This document shows, one piece after another, positions 1 through 7,808 of a DNA stretch of 64,000 nucleotides (within the stretch, counting starts at the first letter, position 1; each line of letters begins with the position of its first letter). The stretch spans positions 25,342-89,341 of the forward strand of contig JABHAA010000041.1 of assembly GCA_018674495.1 (NCBI GenBank), given 5' to 3'. This stretch comes from Rhodospirillaceae bacterium (GTDB taxonomy: Bacteria > Pseudomonadota > Alphaproteobacteria > Rhodospirillales > UBA2165). A model generated the notes under the pieces. The model did no database searches. It was given only the letters and a program-made list of their open reading frames with translations, and was not told the DNA's origin. Made by a program: the position numbers and the translations under genes.

Positions 1-765
1 CTGACCCACATGGACCAGATCTGGTTCTACGTCTACGCGACCCCGGATCATCTCGACCCGAAAGAGCGGCACGGCCTGGCCTTCCGCATGGCGCCCGGCT
101 ACATCTGGGTCAATGCCCAAGGCAAGCGATTCCATAACGAAGCGCTCTCCGGCGGCAATTCCGCCAGCCCGGCGCTTCTGGCGCAAAGCCCGCGCCACGC
201 CTGGGCGATCATGGACGCACCAATTCTCGCCGGCCTCGAAATCGCCGATCCCTATTACAAGGACGGCGTTGATGTGGACGTGGCCAAGCACGCGGCGCTC
301 TATGCGGATTCACCTTACGTCCACAGCGCCGGTACGATGGCCGAGCTGGCCGGGCTGATCGGCGTCGAGGGGGCAGCGTTTACCGATACCGTGGATCGCT
401 ACAACGACGCCTTTGATCAAGGGTTGGAGGCGGAACCCGAATTCGGCAAGCCACTGGCAATGTCGAAAAAATTCGATACGCCGCCCTATTACGCCATGCA
501 GATATTCCCCCTGGCGCGCAAAAACTTCGGCGGCATCAAGACCGACATCCGCTGCCGCGTCCTCGACAAGCATTTCGAGCCCATCGACGGCCTCTATGCG
601 GCTGGCGAGGCGGCGGGCATGGCCGGCGGCCACATCAATGGCGGCGCAGGCCTCGAAGGCACCATGCTTGGCCCGTCCCTGTTTTCAGGCCGCGTCGCCG
701 GCGGCTGGGCGGCAGCGGAAGCGGGGCACGGCGATGGATTTGAGGGCAAGGCGAACCGCGGGTAG
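1..765 (+). CDS. FAD-dependent fumarate-reductase-like flavoprotein, C-terminal part (5' truncated by window)
   Basis: The frame is open from the first base, so the start and the N-terminal dinucleotide-binding fold lie outside the window; 254 codons are visible. Near residues 198-235 it carries LYAAGEAAGMAGGHINGG followed by LEGTMLGPSLFSGRVAG. This is the Ala-Gly-Glu plus Gly-rich FAD-contacting tail seen in the fumarate reductase/succinate dehydrogenase flavoprotein superfamily, which includes 3-ketosteroid and tricarballylate dehydrogenases. The family performs FAD-dependent oxidation or reduction next to a carboxylate or carbonyl; the substrate cannot be told from this fragment. It is followed by an abrupt drop in GC content. 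The superfamily is fairly certain, the function open. Confidence 0.8.
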   Translation: MTHMDQIWFYVYATPDHLDPKERHGLAFRMAPGYIWVNAQGKRFHNEALSGGNSASPALLAQSPRHAWAIMDAPILAGLEIADPYYKDGVDVDVAKHAALYADSPYVHSAGTMAELAGLIGVEGAAFTDTVDRYNDAFDQGLEAEPEFGKPLAMSKKFDTPPYYAMQIFPLARKNFGGIKTDIRCRVLDKHFEPIDGLYAAGEAAGMAGGHINGGAGLEGTMLGPSLFSGRVAGGWAAAEAGHGDGFEGKANRG

Positions 766-910
766 GGGGCGGCGGATGATCGAGCACACCATATATATTT
801 GCACCACTAACGGGCGGATAGAGACCTTCCCCATCCATCCGCAAAAGCAGGAATTTTTTCATGCTCTCCTAATTATAGGGCGAGTGCCTTAGTTTCCAAC
901 GAAATGATAT

Positions 911-1534
911 TCATGAATATTTGCTATTCCAACGGATTGATAAATTTTTAAAATGCTCCCAGGTGCTTTCGTCCTTGCTTTGCCAATGCCCAATATAATC
1001 TTCGACTTGGATGTAAAAATTAACTGCAAGAGATTTAATTGACCGCTCAGTAATATTTGGGTCCAAATCGCCGGTCTCCAAACCTACGGCGACAAATTCG
1101 AAAAAATTAATTTCTCGATCAATTGCCTGCCCAATATCAAGGTCTTCTGCTTCGAAGTTCATAATCGCCGATGTTAGTTTGTCCGTATATTTTGGAAGAT
1201 ATTTTTTGATAACTGTTTTATCTTTTATTCGCTGCGAGTTGATCATGTAATCAGAAATCAAATTAATTGTGTGCTGCTTGCGTGAATTCAAAATCGATAT
1301 TTCATTACTAACGATCCAACCGATGGATAAAAATATTGTTCCTGTAAATATGGATAATTGCCAAAGATTTTCACCCTCAATACCGCCTCGAACAAGATAA
1401 TACATAACGTAGTAGGCTAAAATGCCTACCCCGATATACACAAAATGCCGGGGCCGAAGCACGCCACGAAAGCAAATCAATGCCAGTGGAAACAAAAATA
1501 CCGGCGCTATTTGGAATAAACTAATCGATGGCAC
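911..1534 (-). CDS. AT-rich three-helix membrane protein, DUF4760-like
   Basis: A 207-residue protein with about three hydrophobic segments in the first 85 residues (FQIAPVFLFPLALICF, YIGVGILAYYVMYYLV and IFTGTIFLSIGWIV). A charged cytoplasmic part with helices follows, including INFFEFVAVGLETGDLDP and a late IQVEDYIGHW. The NFFE...GLETG segment resembles the DUF4760 family, recalled from memory and not tested. Codon use is strongly AT-biased, unlike every downstream neighbour, which points to horizontal acquisition. No partner gene is present: it sits alone between the end of the flavoprotein gene and two terminator-like hairpins. DUF4760-type proteins have no established function, though proteins of this shape often lie in defence or mobile islets. 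Confidence 0.6.
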   Translation of the reverse strand: MPSISLFQIAPVFLFPLALICFRGVLRPRHFVYIGVGILAYYVMYYLVRGGIEGENLWQLSIFTGTIFLSIGWIVSNEISILNSRKQHTINLISDYMINSQRIKDKTVIKKYLPKYTDKLTSAIMNFEAEDLDIGQAIDREINFFEFVAVGLETGDLDPNITERSIKSLAVNFYIQVEDYIGHWQSKDESTWEHFKNLSIRWNSKYS

Positions 1535-1555
1535 CTAGCGTTACCTCAAATCAAA

Positions 1556-1587
1556 AAACCCCATCAGCAAATAGCTTGATGGGGTTT
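1556..1587. terminator. Bidirectional intrinsic terminator-like hairpin, 11-bp perfect stem
   Basis: The arms AAACCCCATCA (1556-1566) and TGATGGGGTTT (1577-1587) are perfectly complementary around a 10-nt loop. Read on the plus strand the stem is followed by the pyrimidine-rich CTTTCT. Read on the minus strand it ends in a run of six T. It lies only about 20 bases upstream of the start of the minus-strand membrane-protein gene, so it would stop or attenuate any transcript entering that gene. Confidence 0.75.
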
Positions 1588-1842
1588 CTTTCTACTTAGT
1601 ATCATTAGATTTCAAGAACCTGGTTTAACTCCAAAGCACAACATAACAGCCTCCTTTTACAATTTCGCTGATAACTATATCTATAAATAATGTAGGTTTA
1701 TTAAGCCTGAATTTCAAGTTCGAATTGTCCTGGTATCATGTGATACCAAAAAAAATCTAACGAATCAGTAAGATTTTCTTGCATTTGTTTCATCTTTGTT
1801 CTATGTTGTATCTTCCTATATAAATTGGTTAGTACGATCAAA

Positions 1843-1871
1843 AACCAGCCCGCCGATTGCTTTTTGGCGGG
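1843..1871 (-). terminator. Small GC hairpin followed by T-run, minus strand
   Basis: The arms CCCGCC (1849-1854) and GGCGGG (1866-1871) enclose an 11-nt loop. On the minus strand the stem is followed by CTGGTTTTT, a usable U-tract. No complete minus-strand gene precedes it, so it may be the leftover end of a deleted gene. Confidence 0.45.
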
Positions 1872-2115
1872 TATATTGCCATGCGCATCCAGCGTATCTA
1901 AACGACCTTCAGACCCCATTGAGCCGAGAACAAGCCCCCAATGAAATCCATGAAACCCACACCAACCCACACCAATCCCTACCAAACCATACCGAATGTT
2001 TTCTCAAAACATGTCGCACGGCCATGCGTCAATTGCATGGCGATGGCCTCCCTTGCATCGGCTTCGCGCGGCGCGGATAATATGGTCCGTACAATAATCA
2101 GGGGGGCCTGAAAAA

Positions 2116-3210
2116 ATGAAAGCGTCGTTGTTTTGTACCAGCCGCTATATGGGGGCGGCGCCCGAGGGCTGGCCGGTGCCGGCGACTGAATATTCCGCCG
2201 AAGTGGCCGAGCGTTCCATGCAGACAACGCTGGAGCAATTCGCCCTTGCCGATCAGGTGGGCTTCGACTGGGTGTCGGTGGCCGAGCATCATTTTGCGCC
2301 GTTTTCCCTCAACCCCAATCCGATGGTCATGGCCGGCGCCCTTACGCAAGTGGTCAAGAACGCCAAGATCGCGCTGCTCGGCCCCGATATTCCGATCCTC
2401 AATCCGCTTCGGGTGGCCGAGGAATTCGCCATGCTGGATACCCTGACCGGCGGGCGGGTGGTTGCTGGCCTGATGCGCGGCACGCCGAACGAATACGTCA
2501 CCTACAATATCAACCCCACCGAATCCCGCGCCCGCTTTGCCGAGGCGCTGGAAATTATCCGCATGGCCTGGACCGAAAAGCAGCCCTTTGGCTGGGAAGG
2601 GCGCTATTACCAATACCGCTCCATCTCGATCTGGCCGCGCCCGGTGCAGGACCCGCATCCGCCTATTTACATGTCGGCGTCCAGCCCAGAATCGGGCGAC
2701 TATGCGGCCAAGAACAAGCTCGGCATCGGCTTTGCCTTCACCACATTGCCGCGCGCCGTCATCGCCGCTGATTACTGGCGCGAAAAATCCCGCGAACATG
2801 GCTGGGAGCCTGAGCCCGATCACGTGATCTACCGGCTCGGCGTGCATGTGGCCGCAACCGATGCCGAAGCCCGCGACGACCTGGCCGCCGGCATGCGCCA
2901 GCGCCGGGTAGGGCTGTCCATGGCCAACGCCGCCGTGGAAAAGGCGGTGGACGAGGCCGGCTATTACGGCCGCGACCGGGACGAACAACGCGGCCGGCTT
3001 TTATCCCGTGGCCAGTTGGAGGAGCGCATCGAAAACGGCCAGATTCTGGTGGGCAGCCCGGACACCGTGGTCAAACAGATCGAACGCATCAAGAAAGAAC
3101 TCAATGCGGGCGTGCTGGATCTGACCCTGGCGGCGCAATTGGGTGACAAAACCTTGCGCAGTATCGAGCTTCTCGGCACTGAAGTTCTGCCGCGCATGCA
3201 TGCGATGTGA
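2116..3210 (+). CDS. LLM-class flavin-dependent monooxygenase
   Basis: A 364-residue bacterial-luciferase-like TIM-barrel protein. FDWVSVAEHHF (about residues 49-59), the LTGGRVVAGLMRGTPNEY loop near residues 110-130 and SASSPESGDYAAK near 190 match the F420/FMN-dependent luciferase-like fold. Members use reduced flavin and O2 to oxidise a small organic substrate, which cannot be predicted here. A GGGGGG-type ribosome site lies about 10 bases before the ATG. The zinc-ribbon and thiolase genes follow closely in the same direction (9-bp gap, then a tight junction), suggesting one operon for breakdown of a CoA-linked or aromatic compound. Confidence 0.88.
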   Translation: MKASLFCTSRYMGAAPEGWPVPATEYSAEVAERSMQTTLEQFALADQVGFDWVSVAEHHFAPFSLNPNPMVMAGALTQVVKNAKIALLGPDIPILNPLRVAEEFAMLDTLTGGRVVAGLMRGTPNEYVTYNINPTESRARFAEALEIIRMAWTEKQPFGWEGRYYQYRSISIWPRPVQDPHPPIYMSASSPESGDYAAKNKLGIGFAFTTLPRAVIAADYWREKSREHGWEPEPDHVIYRLGVHVAATDAEARDDLAAGMRQRRVGLSMANAAVEKAVDEAGYYGRDRDEQRGRLLSRGQLEERIENGQILVGSPDTVVKQIERIKKELNAGVLDLTLAAQLGDKTLRSIELLGTEVLPRMHAM

Positions 3211-3219
3211 GGGACGGAA

Positions 3220-3606
3220 ATGGCAATGGATCAACGCGCCGGTCATCTTGAGCCAGGGCACGTCATTGCCGGGGATGCCGGATTGCATCTCAAGGGCGGG
3301 GCTTGCGCATCCTGCGGCGCCCTGGCATTTCCAAAACCCGCCATTTGCTCGGGATGCCTTTCTGAAGACATTGCCGATGCGCCCTTGGCCGGCGGCGGCG
3401 TACTCTACGCCTACTCCGTGATTCATGTTGGGCGGCGGCCCGATCTTCCTTACGCGGTCGGCTATGTGGATTTGGCTGATGGCGTCCGGGTTTTCACCGA
3501 GCTGACCCGCACCGACGGCCTCTGCCCCGATATGAAGGTGGCAATCGAGATTTCGCCGGAAGCGGAAGGCTACAGATTTAACGCGGCTCCGGTGGAGGCA
3601 GTTTGA
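3220..3606 (+). CDS. Zn-ribbon/OB-fold acyl-CoA-associated protein (DUF35-type)
   Basis: A 128-residue protein with a CASCG...CSGC rubredoxin-like zinc knuckle near residues 30-47 and a following OB-fold-like half (YAYSVIHVGRRPDLPYAVGY). This is the architecture of DUF35 proteins such as ChsH2. These bind next to thiolases or MaoC hydratases and help handle acyl-CoA. The adjacent thiolase gene, starting three bases after this stop, fits that partnership, known for SCP2-type thiolase/DUF35 pairs. It probably stabilises or activates the thiolase; direct catalysis is unlikely. Confidence 0.85.
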   Translation: MAMDQRAGHLEPGHVIAGDAGLHLKGGACASCGALAFPKPAICSGCLSEDIADAPLAGGGVLYAYSVIHVGRRPDLPYAVGYVDLADGVRVFTELTRTDGLCPDMKVAIEISPEAEGYRFNAAPVEAV

Positions 3607-3608
3607 CC

Positions 3609-4748
3609 ATGCGCCCGGTCTCCATCATCGGCGTCGGCATGATTCCGTTCGGAAAATACCCCGAAAAGGACACCGCCGATCTGGCCTGGCCGGCGATCAA
3701 ACAGGCGATGGAGGATGCGGGAACAGATCGCGATGATATCGGCATCGCCTATTGCGGATCGGTCTATGGCGGCATGATGATCGGCCAGCGGACCCTTACC
3801 CGCCTCGGCATGACCGGCAAGCCGATCATCAATGTGGAAAACGCCTGCTCGTCGTCATCCAGCGCCTTTCATCAGGCGCATATGGCGGTGGCGTCGGGGG
3901 CTTACGATGTGGCGCTGGTATTCGGCGTCGACAAATTGAGCCAGTTTGGCGGCGGCACCATCCCGCTGGTGGACGAAGATTGGGAGATTTCCCAAGGCAT
4001 GTTGATGCCGGCGCTCTACGCCATGCGCGCCTGCCGCTATATGCATGAGACCGGATTGACGACCGAGCAATTGGCCGGGGTATCGGTAAAGGCGCGCGCC
4101 ATGGGCGCCCATAATCCCGACGCTCAATTCCAAAAGGAAATCAGCCTGGAAGAGGTAATGAATGCGCGCCCGATTGCTGATCCGTTTACCTTGCTGCATT
4201 GCTGCCCCACCGGCGATGGCGCCGCTGCCGCCGTCATTTGCGCTGGCGATGTGGCCCATAAGTTCGAGGCCGCGCCAATCAAAATTCTGGCGTCGGACCT
4301 GTGCACCGGAACGTACTTAACCGGCTACAGGGATATGACGGTGCCGGAGATCACCGTGCGCGGAGCTTCCGAGGCTTACGAAGAAGCCGGCGTCGGGCCG
4401 GAAGATATCGACGTCGCCGAGATTCACGACGCCTTTACCATCGCCGAGCTGCTCTATTACGAGGCCTTTGGCTTTTGCGGGCGCGGCGAGGCGATAAGGC
4501 TGCTGGAAGACGGCGTCACCTCCATCGGCGGGGCCAAGCCGGTCAATCCATCCGGCGGGCTTTTGTCCAAGGGCCATCCGGTGGGCGCTACCGGCATCGC
4601 CCAGATTACCGAGATCACCCGCCAATTACGGGGAAGTTGCGGTGCCCGTCAGGTGGAAGGCGCCCGCACCGGTCTTGCCCACGCCACCGGCGGCGGCGCC
4701 ATGGGCATGGACCACGGCGCCTGCTCGATCCACATATTGCAGCGCTAA
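3609..4748 (+). CDS. Thiolase-family protein (SCP2/lipid-transfer type)
   Basis: A 379-residue thiolase-fold protein. The nucleophilic Cys is in ENACSSSSSAFH (near residue 80), followed by EIHDAFTIAE and the conserved SKGHPVGATG loop near 320. The usual second catalytic Cys motif near the C-terminus is replaced by LAHATGGGAMG, as in SCP2-type thiolases, which often need a DUF35 partner. It would cleave or form C-C bonds on CoA thioesters. The ATG at 3609 is chosen because GGAGG lies about 10 bases upstream; an upstream TTG would overlap the preceding stop. It converges on the MBL gene with only a few bases between stops. Confidence 0.86.
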   Translation: MRPVSIIGVGMIPFGKYPEKDTADLAWPAIKQAMEDAGTDRDDIGIAYCGSVYGGMMIGQRTLTRLGMTGKPIINVENACSSSSSAFHQAHMAVASGAYDVALVFGVDKLSQFGGGTIPLVDEDWEISQGMLMPALYAMRACRYMHETGLTTEQLAGVSVKARAMGAHNPDAQFQKEISLEEVMNARPIADPFTLLHCCPTGDGAAAAVICAGDVAHKFEAAPIKILASDLCTGTYLTGYRDMTVPEITVRGASEAYEEAGVGPEDIDVAEIHDAFTIAELLYYEAFGFCGRGEAIRLLEDGVTSIGGAKPVNPSGGLLSKGHPVGATGIAQITEITRQLRGSCGARQVEGARTGLAHATGGGAMGMDHGACSIHILQR

Positions 4749-4754
4749 AGAATG

Positions 4755-5624
4755 TTAGTAGCCGATCACGCCGTTTCTGTGGGTCAGTCTTCGTTTGGCG
4801 ATATCGAAGTTCATCAGGTCTTCGCCGATGATGATCGGGCCGGCGTAATCGGCGCGCACGGTATCGAGCAGGAAATCCCTGTCGAAGCTAGGCGGAACGA
4901 AGTGATTGAGGATCAGGCATTTGGCTTTCGATTCGGCGGCGACCTTGCCGACCTGATCGGAAACCGTGTGGTAGCTCGCCACCGATGCGCGCCCGGCAGC
5001 GGTACGGGCGCCGACGAGCGGCATGGAATCCACATGCACGAACACCTCGTGGATCAGCGCGTCGGCGCCTTGGGCGGCATCGATCAGCGCGTCGCAGTAT
5101 TTGGTGTCGCCGGAGAAGGCGACCTTTTGGCCACCCGATTCGAAGACAAAGCCGAAGGCGTGGCGGATCGGCGCATGCTCGACCCGGACGGCGGAAACGC
5201 GCACGCCGCCGGTATCCCAGATGACGCCTTCTTCGAACTCGGTAACCTCCAGATCGAAGGCGGCGTTCGAGGCCCGCTTTTCATGTTTGATGCGCATTTC
5301 CCGCTCTTCGCGCCAAAGCTCCATCAGCCCGTCGGTGAATTTACGGATGCCGGGCGGCCCGAAGATACGGTGCGGGACGTCTCGGCTCTGATGGAACGAC
5401 GACATCAGCAATTGATAGAGATCGACCAGATGGTCGGAATGCATATGGGTGATGAACAAAGCATCAATCTCGGCACTGTTGGCGCCGGCTTCCAGGAGCC
5501 GCTGGGTGACGCCCGATCCCACATCGACCAGGAATGTTTGTTCGCCGGCGCGGATCAGATTGCCGGCGCCGTAGCGGTCGGGATTGGCAATCGGGCAGCC
5601 GGTGCCGAGTAAAGTTATGTCCAT
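4755..5624 (-). CDS. MBL-fold metallohydrolase, RNase Z/arylsulfatase-like branch
   Basis: A 289-residue metallo-beta-lactamase-fold protein. It has LGTGCP at the start, the di-metal motif THMHSDH near residues 58-64, a later AFSGDTKYCDALI with the bridging Asp, and LILNHFVPP with the last His. This pattern is that of the tRNase Z-like branch, which also contains many small-molecule hydrolases. The catabolic setting favours a small-molecule ester or lactone substrate, but this is inference. A GTG nine bases upstream is an alternative start. It is divergent from the alpha/beta hydrolase gene with a short shared promoter region. Confidence 0.85.
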   Translation of the reverse strand: MDITLLGTGCPIANPDRYGAGNLIRAGEQTFLVDVGSGVTQRLLEAGANSAEIDALFITHMHSDHLVDLYQLLMSSFHQSRDVPHRIFGPPGIRKFTDGLMELWREEREMRIKHEKRASNAAFDLEVTEFEEGVIWDTGGVRVSAVRVEHAPIRHAFGFVFESGGQKVAFSGDTKYCDALIDAAQGADALIHEVFVHVDSMPLVGARTAAGRASVASYHTVSDQVGKVAAESKAKCLILNHFVPPSFDRDFLLDTVRADYAGPIIIGEDLMNFDIAKRRLTHRNGVIGY

Positions 5625-5662
5625 GGCGCGCACCTGAAATTGGAATAAGGGAGGTTTGAGGA

Positions 5663-6724
5663 ATGGCTGATTATTTGAACGTAGCCGCGGTCATGGAGCG
5701 CTGGAGCCCGCGCTTTATCTCCAATGGTGTGCCGCTGGCTGATTTTCGGGCGGCTGCCGAGGCGATCACGGCGATGGAGGATTGGGGCCCGGCCTGGGCT
5801 GCGCGTGCCGAAACCCACGAGGCCATGGGATTGGCGGCGTTGGAGGCGGGCAACATGATCAGCGCCGGCGAGCATTTGCAGACGGCCGGCGTTGTCTATC
5901 ATTTCGCCAAGTTCATTATGGTTGGCGATATTGATCAGATGCGCGGGCTTCACGAAAAGGCGGTGCGTTGCCGGAATTTGGCATTGCCGCATATTGATCC
6001 GCCGGGAGAGAGGGTTGAAATACCTTATGCGGGGTCCAAGCTGGCTGGCATTTTGCGCAAGCCCAAGAATGTGGCCCGCCCGCCGGTGGTGGCCATGTGC
6101 ATGGGCATGGATAGCGCCAAGGAGGAAATGGCCACCAACGAGGCGCATTTTCTTCGGCGCGGTTTGGCGACGTTGGCCTTCGATGGTCCCGGCCAGGGCG
6201 AGGCGGAATATGAGTTTCCGATTCTGCCCGAATATGAAGCGGCGGTGGGCGCGGTGATCGATTACCTGGAATCCCGGGACGATGTGGATGCCGGCCGGGT
6301 TGGGCTTTGGGGCGTTTCCTTCGGCGGCTATTACGCGCCACGGGCGGCGGCGTTCGAGCCCCGCGCCAAGGCCTGTATCGGTATTTCCGGGCCGTTCGAT
6401 TTCGGCCCCCTGTTCCGCGCATCGGGCGGCAACGAGGTGTTCCGGGTGCGCGCGCACGCCGATACCATGGATGACGCCTTTGCAATCGCCGACCGGGTCA
6501 GCCTGACCGGCATTGCCAAGAACATCACCTGTCCGTTGATGATTATTGGCGGCGCCCTCGACACCATGTCGCCGCCGTCGGAACAGCAGCGTCTGGTGGA
6601 CGAAGCCTCCGGCCCATCGCAAGCGCTGATATTGGAGGACGGCAATCACTGCGCCAATAACGTCCGCTATAAATACAGCCCGCAATCGGCCGACTGGATG
6701 GCGGGTCATCTGGGCGCTGGGTAA
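5663..6724 (+). CDS. Alpha/beta hydrolase of the FrsA/DHPON-hydrolase type
   Basis: A 353-residue protein with a helical N-terminal domain (about 1-110) and an alpha/beta hydrolase core. The nucleophile elbow is GVSFGG (near residue 216), the acid probably the Asp in GGALDTMSPP, and the base the His in DGNHCANN. The domain order and FDGPGQGEAE loop resemble 2,6-dihydroxypseudooxynicotine hydrolase and related C-C bond hydrolases. It probably hydrolyses a ketone or ester intermediate. A ribosome site (GGGAGG) is visible upstream of the ATG. It is divergent from the MBL gene and convergent with the keto acid cleavage gene. Confidence 0.85.
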   Translation: MADYLNVAAVMERWSPRFISNGVPLADFRAAAEAITAMEDWGPAWAARAETHEAMGLAALEAGNMISAGEHLQTAGVVYHFAKFIMVGDIDQMRGLHEKAVRCRNLALPHIDPPGERVEIPYAGSKLAGILRKPKNVARPPVVAMCMGMDSAKEEMATNEAHFLRRGLATLAFDGPGQGEAEYEFPILPEYEAAVGAVIDYLESRDDVDAGRVGLWGVSFGGYYAPRAAAFEPRAKACIGISGPFDFGPLFRASGGNEVFRVRAHADTMDDAFAIADRVSLTGIAKNITCPLMIIGGALDTMSPPSEQQRLVDEASGPSQALILEDGNHCANNVRYKYSPQSADWMAGHLGAG

Positions 6725-6746
6725 TGCGGGATGCATGTGCCCGAGC

Positions 6747-7628
6747 CTATTTGCCGAGCCCGATCATGGCGCGGGCATCGTCCGGGCTGGCGATATCCTC
6801 GCCCATCAGGCGGATAATATTGGCGGCCTTTTCCACCAGCGCCGCATTCGAGGGCGCAAGGACGCCATATTCGATATAGAGATTGTCTTCGAGCCCAACG
6901 CGCACTTGGCCGCCCAAAAGAACCGCCGCCGCAACCATGGGCATCTGGAAGCGCGATATGCCGAACGCGGACCAGAGCGCGCCATCCGGCAACTGGTCGC
7001 GCATATAGGCCATGGTTTGCACCGTCGCCGGCGCCCCCCAGGGAATGCCGAGGCAAAGCTGGAACAGGCCGGGCCCTTCGAGATCGCCCTGCTTGATCAT
7101 GTATTTGGCGAGCTCGATATGGCCGGCATCGAAACATTCCAGCTCCGGCGTGACACCGGACGACTTGATTGTGGCGGCCATCTCCGACAAGTGGCGGGGC
7201 AGGTTGAGGAACACGTTGGCACCGAAATTCATGGTCGCCACGTCGAGGCTGCATACTTCCGGGCGCAAGGCTTCGATATGGCGGGTGCGAATTTCCGGCG
7301 TCGTCAGGTTCGATCCGGGCCCGCCGATTTGCGGATCATCGTCGCCCGGAACGAAGGTGGCGCCAGGCCCAGTGGTTAGGTTGATGATAACATCGGCACC
7401 GGCGGCTTCAATGCGCTCTTTCACTTCGGCGTAATGGGCCAGCTCCATGGAGCGCCCGGTGGTTTCTGGGTCGCGCACATGGATATGGACAATGGCCGCG
7501 CCCGCCGCGTGGGCTTCCAACGCGGACGCTGCGATCTCTTCCGGGGTCACCGGAACGGCGGGGTTTTTGTCCCGCGTGCCGGCGCCGCCGCCGGTGACGG
7601 CGCAGGTGATCATGATTTTGCGTGCCAT
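6747..7628 (-). CDS. Beta-keto acid cleavage enzyme (BKACE, DUF849)
   Basis: A 293-residue DUF849 protein. N-terminal ITCAVTGGG, then AIVHIHVRDP (the zinc-binding HxH) and the EVCSLDVATMNFG strand are typical of the 3-keto-5-aminohexanoate cleavage enzyme (Kce) family. These Zn2+ enzymes condense a beta-keto acid with acetyl-CoA to yield a new CoA ester and acetoacetate. The specific keto acid (for example 3-keto-5-aminohexanoate, dehydrocarnitine or beta-ketoadipate) cannot be read from sequence alone. It lies downstream of the aldolase gene and the methyltransferase remnant on the same strand. Confidence 0.9.
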   Translation of the reverse strand: MARKIMITCAVTGGGAGTRDKNPAVPVTPEEIAASALEAHAAGAAIVHIHVRDPETTGRSMELAHYAEVKERIEAAGADVIINLTTGPGATFVPGDDDPQIGGPGSNLTTPEIRTRHIEALRPEVCSLDVATMNFGANVFLNLPRHLSEMAATIKSSGVTPELECFDAGHIELAKYMIKQGDLEGPGLFQLCLGIPWGAPATVQTMAYMRDQLPDGALWSAFGISRFQMPMVAAAVLLGGQVRVGLEDNLYIEYGVLAPSNAALVEKAANIIRLMGEDIASPDDARAMIGLGK

Positions 7629-7649
7629 GTCTTTTGGTCCTTTCGTTTG

Positions 7650-7805
7650 TTATTCGTTACGGCGAAGCGCGCCGTAAATAAAATATTTGCCGCTGAAGCG
7701 GATATGGCTCTGCCATCCGCAGGGGAACCACCAGTCGTCATATTCCGGCGCCCGCGCCCGGTAATAATCCTTCTGCTCGGCCAAAATGTTCGCGGGATCG
7801 GCCAT
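7650..7805 (-). pseudogene. Class I methyltransferase collapsed to a 51-codon N/C-terminal fusion
   Basis: A small open frame, ATG to TAA, between the aldolase stop and the BKACE gene. Residues 4-27 (PANILAEQKDYYRARAPEYD then DWWF) look like the N-terminus of a roughly 200-residue SAM-dependent methyltransferase family. The remaining residues (CGWQSHIRFSGKYFIYGALR) look like that family's last beta strands. The SAM-binding core, around 150 residues, is absent, so this reads as an in-frame internal deletion. The family match is from memory. It cannot bind SAM; it may still be translated because the frame is clean. Confidence 0.55.
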
Positions 7806-7808
7806 CGC

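Larger units (their letters stand above)
1535..2115. other. Gene-poor AT-rich spacer
   Basis: About 580 bases without a convincing gene. The first half is AT-rich like the preceding membrane-protein gene; the GC content rises toward the monooxygenase gene. It contains two terminator-like hairpins (described separately) and a run of short related CCCACACCAA/CCAATCCCTACC words near 1955-1990. Two overlapping open frames of 94 codons exist on opposite strands, but they lack ribosome sites and recognisable sequence. No integrase, tRNA or direct-repeat boundary was found, so the edges of any island cannot be placed. Confidence 0.5.

Noticed and set aside
1701..1985. A 94-codon minus-strand frame, and an opposite frame at 1796-2080, in the AT-rich spacer
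   Set aside because: They overlap each other on opposite strands, lack ribosome sites, show no domain and cross a terminator-like hairpin.
4752..5612. Long plus-strand frame (286 codons) opposite the MBL gene
   Set aside because: It mirrors the MBL gene almost exactly; the minus frame has the THMHSDH metal site, and the plus frame has no family features.
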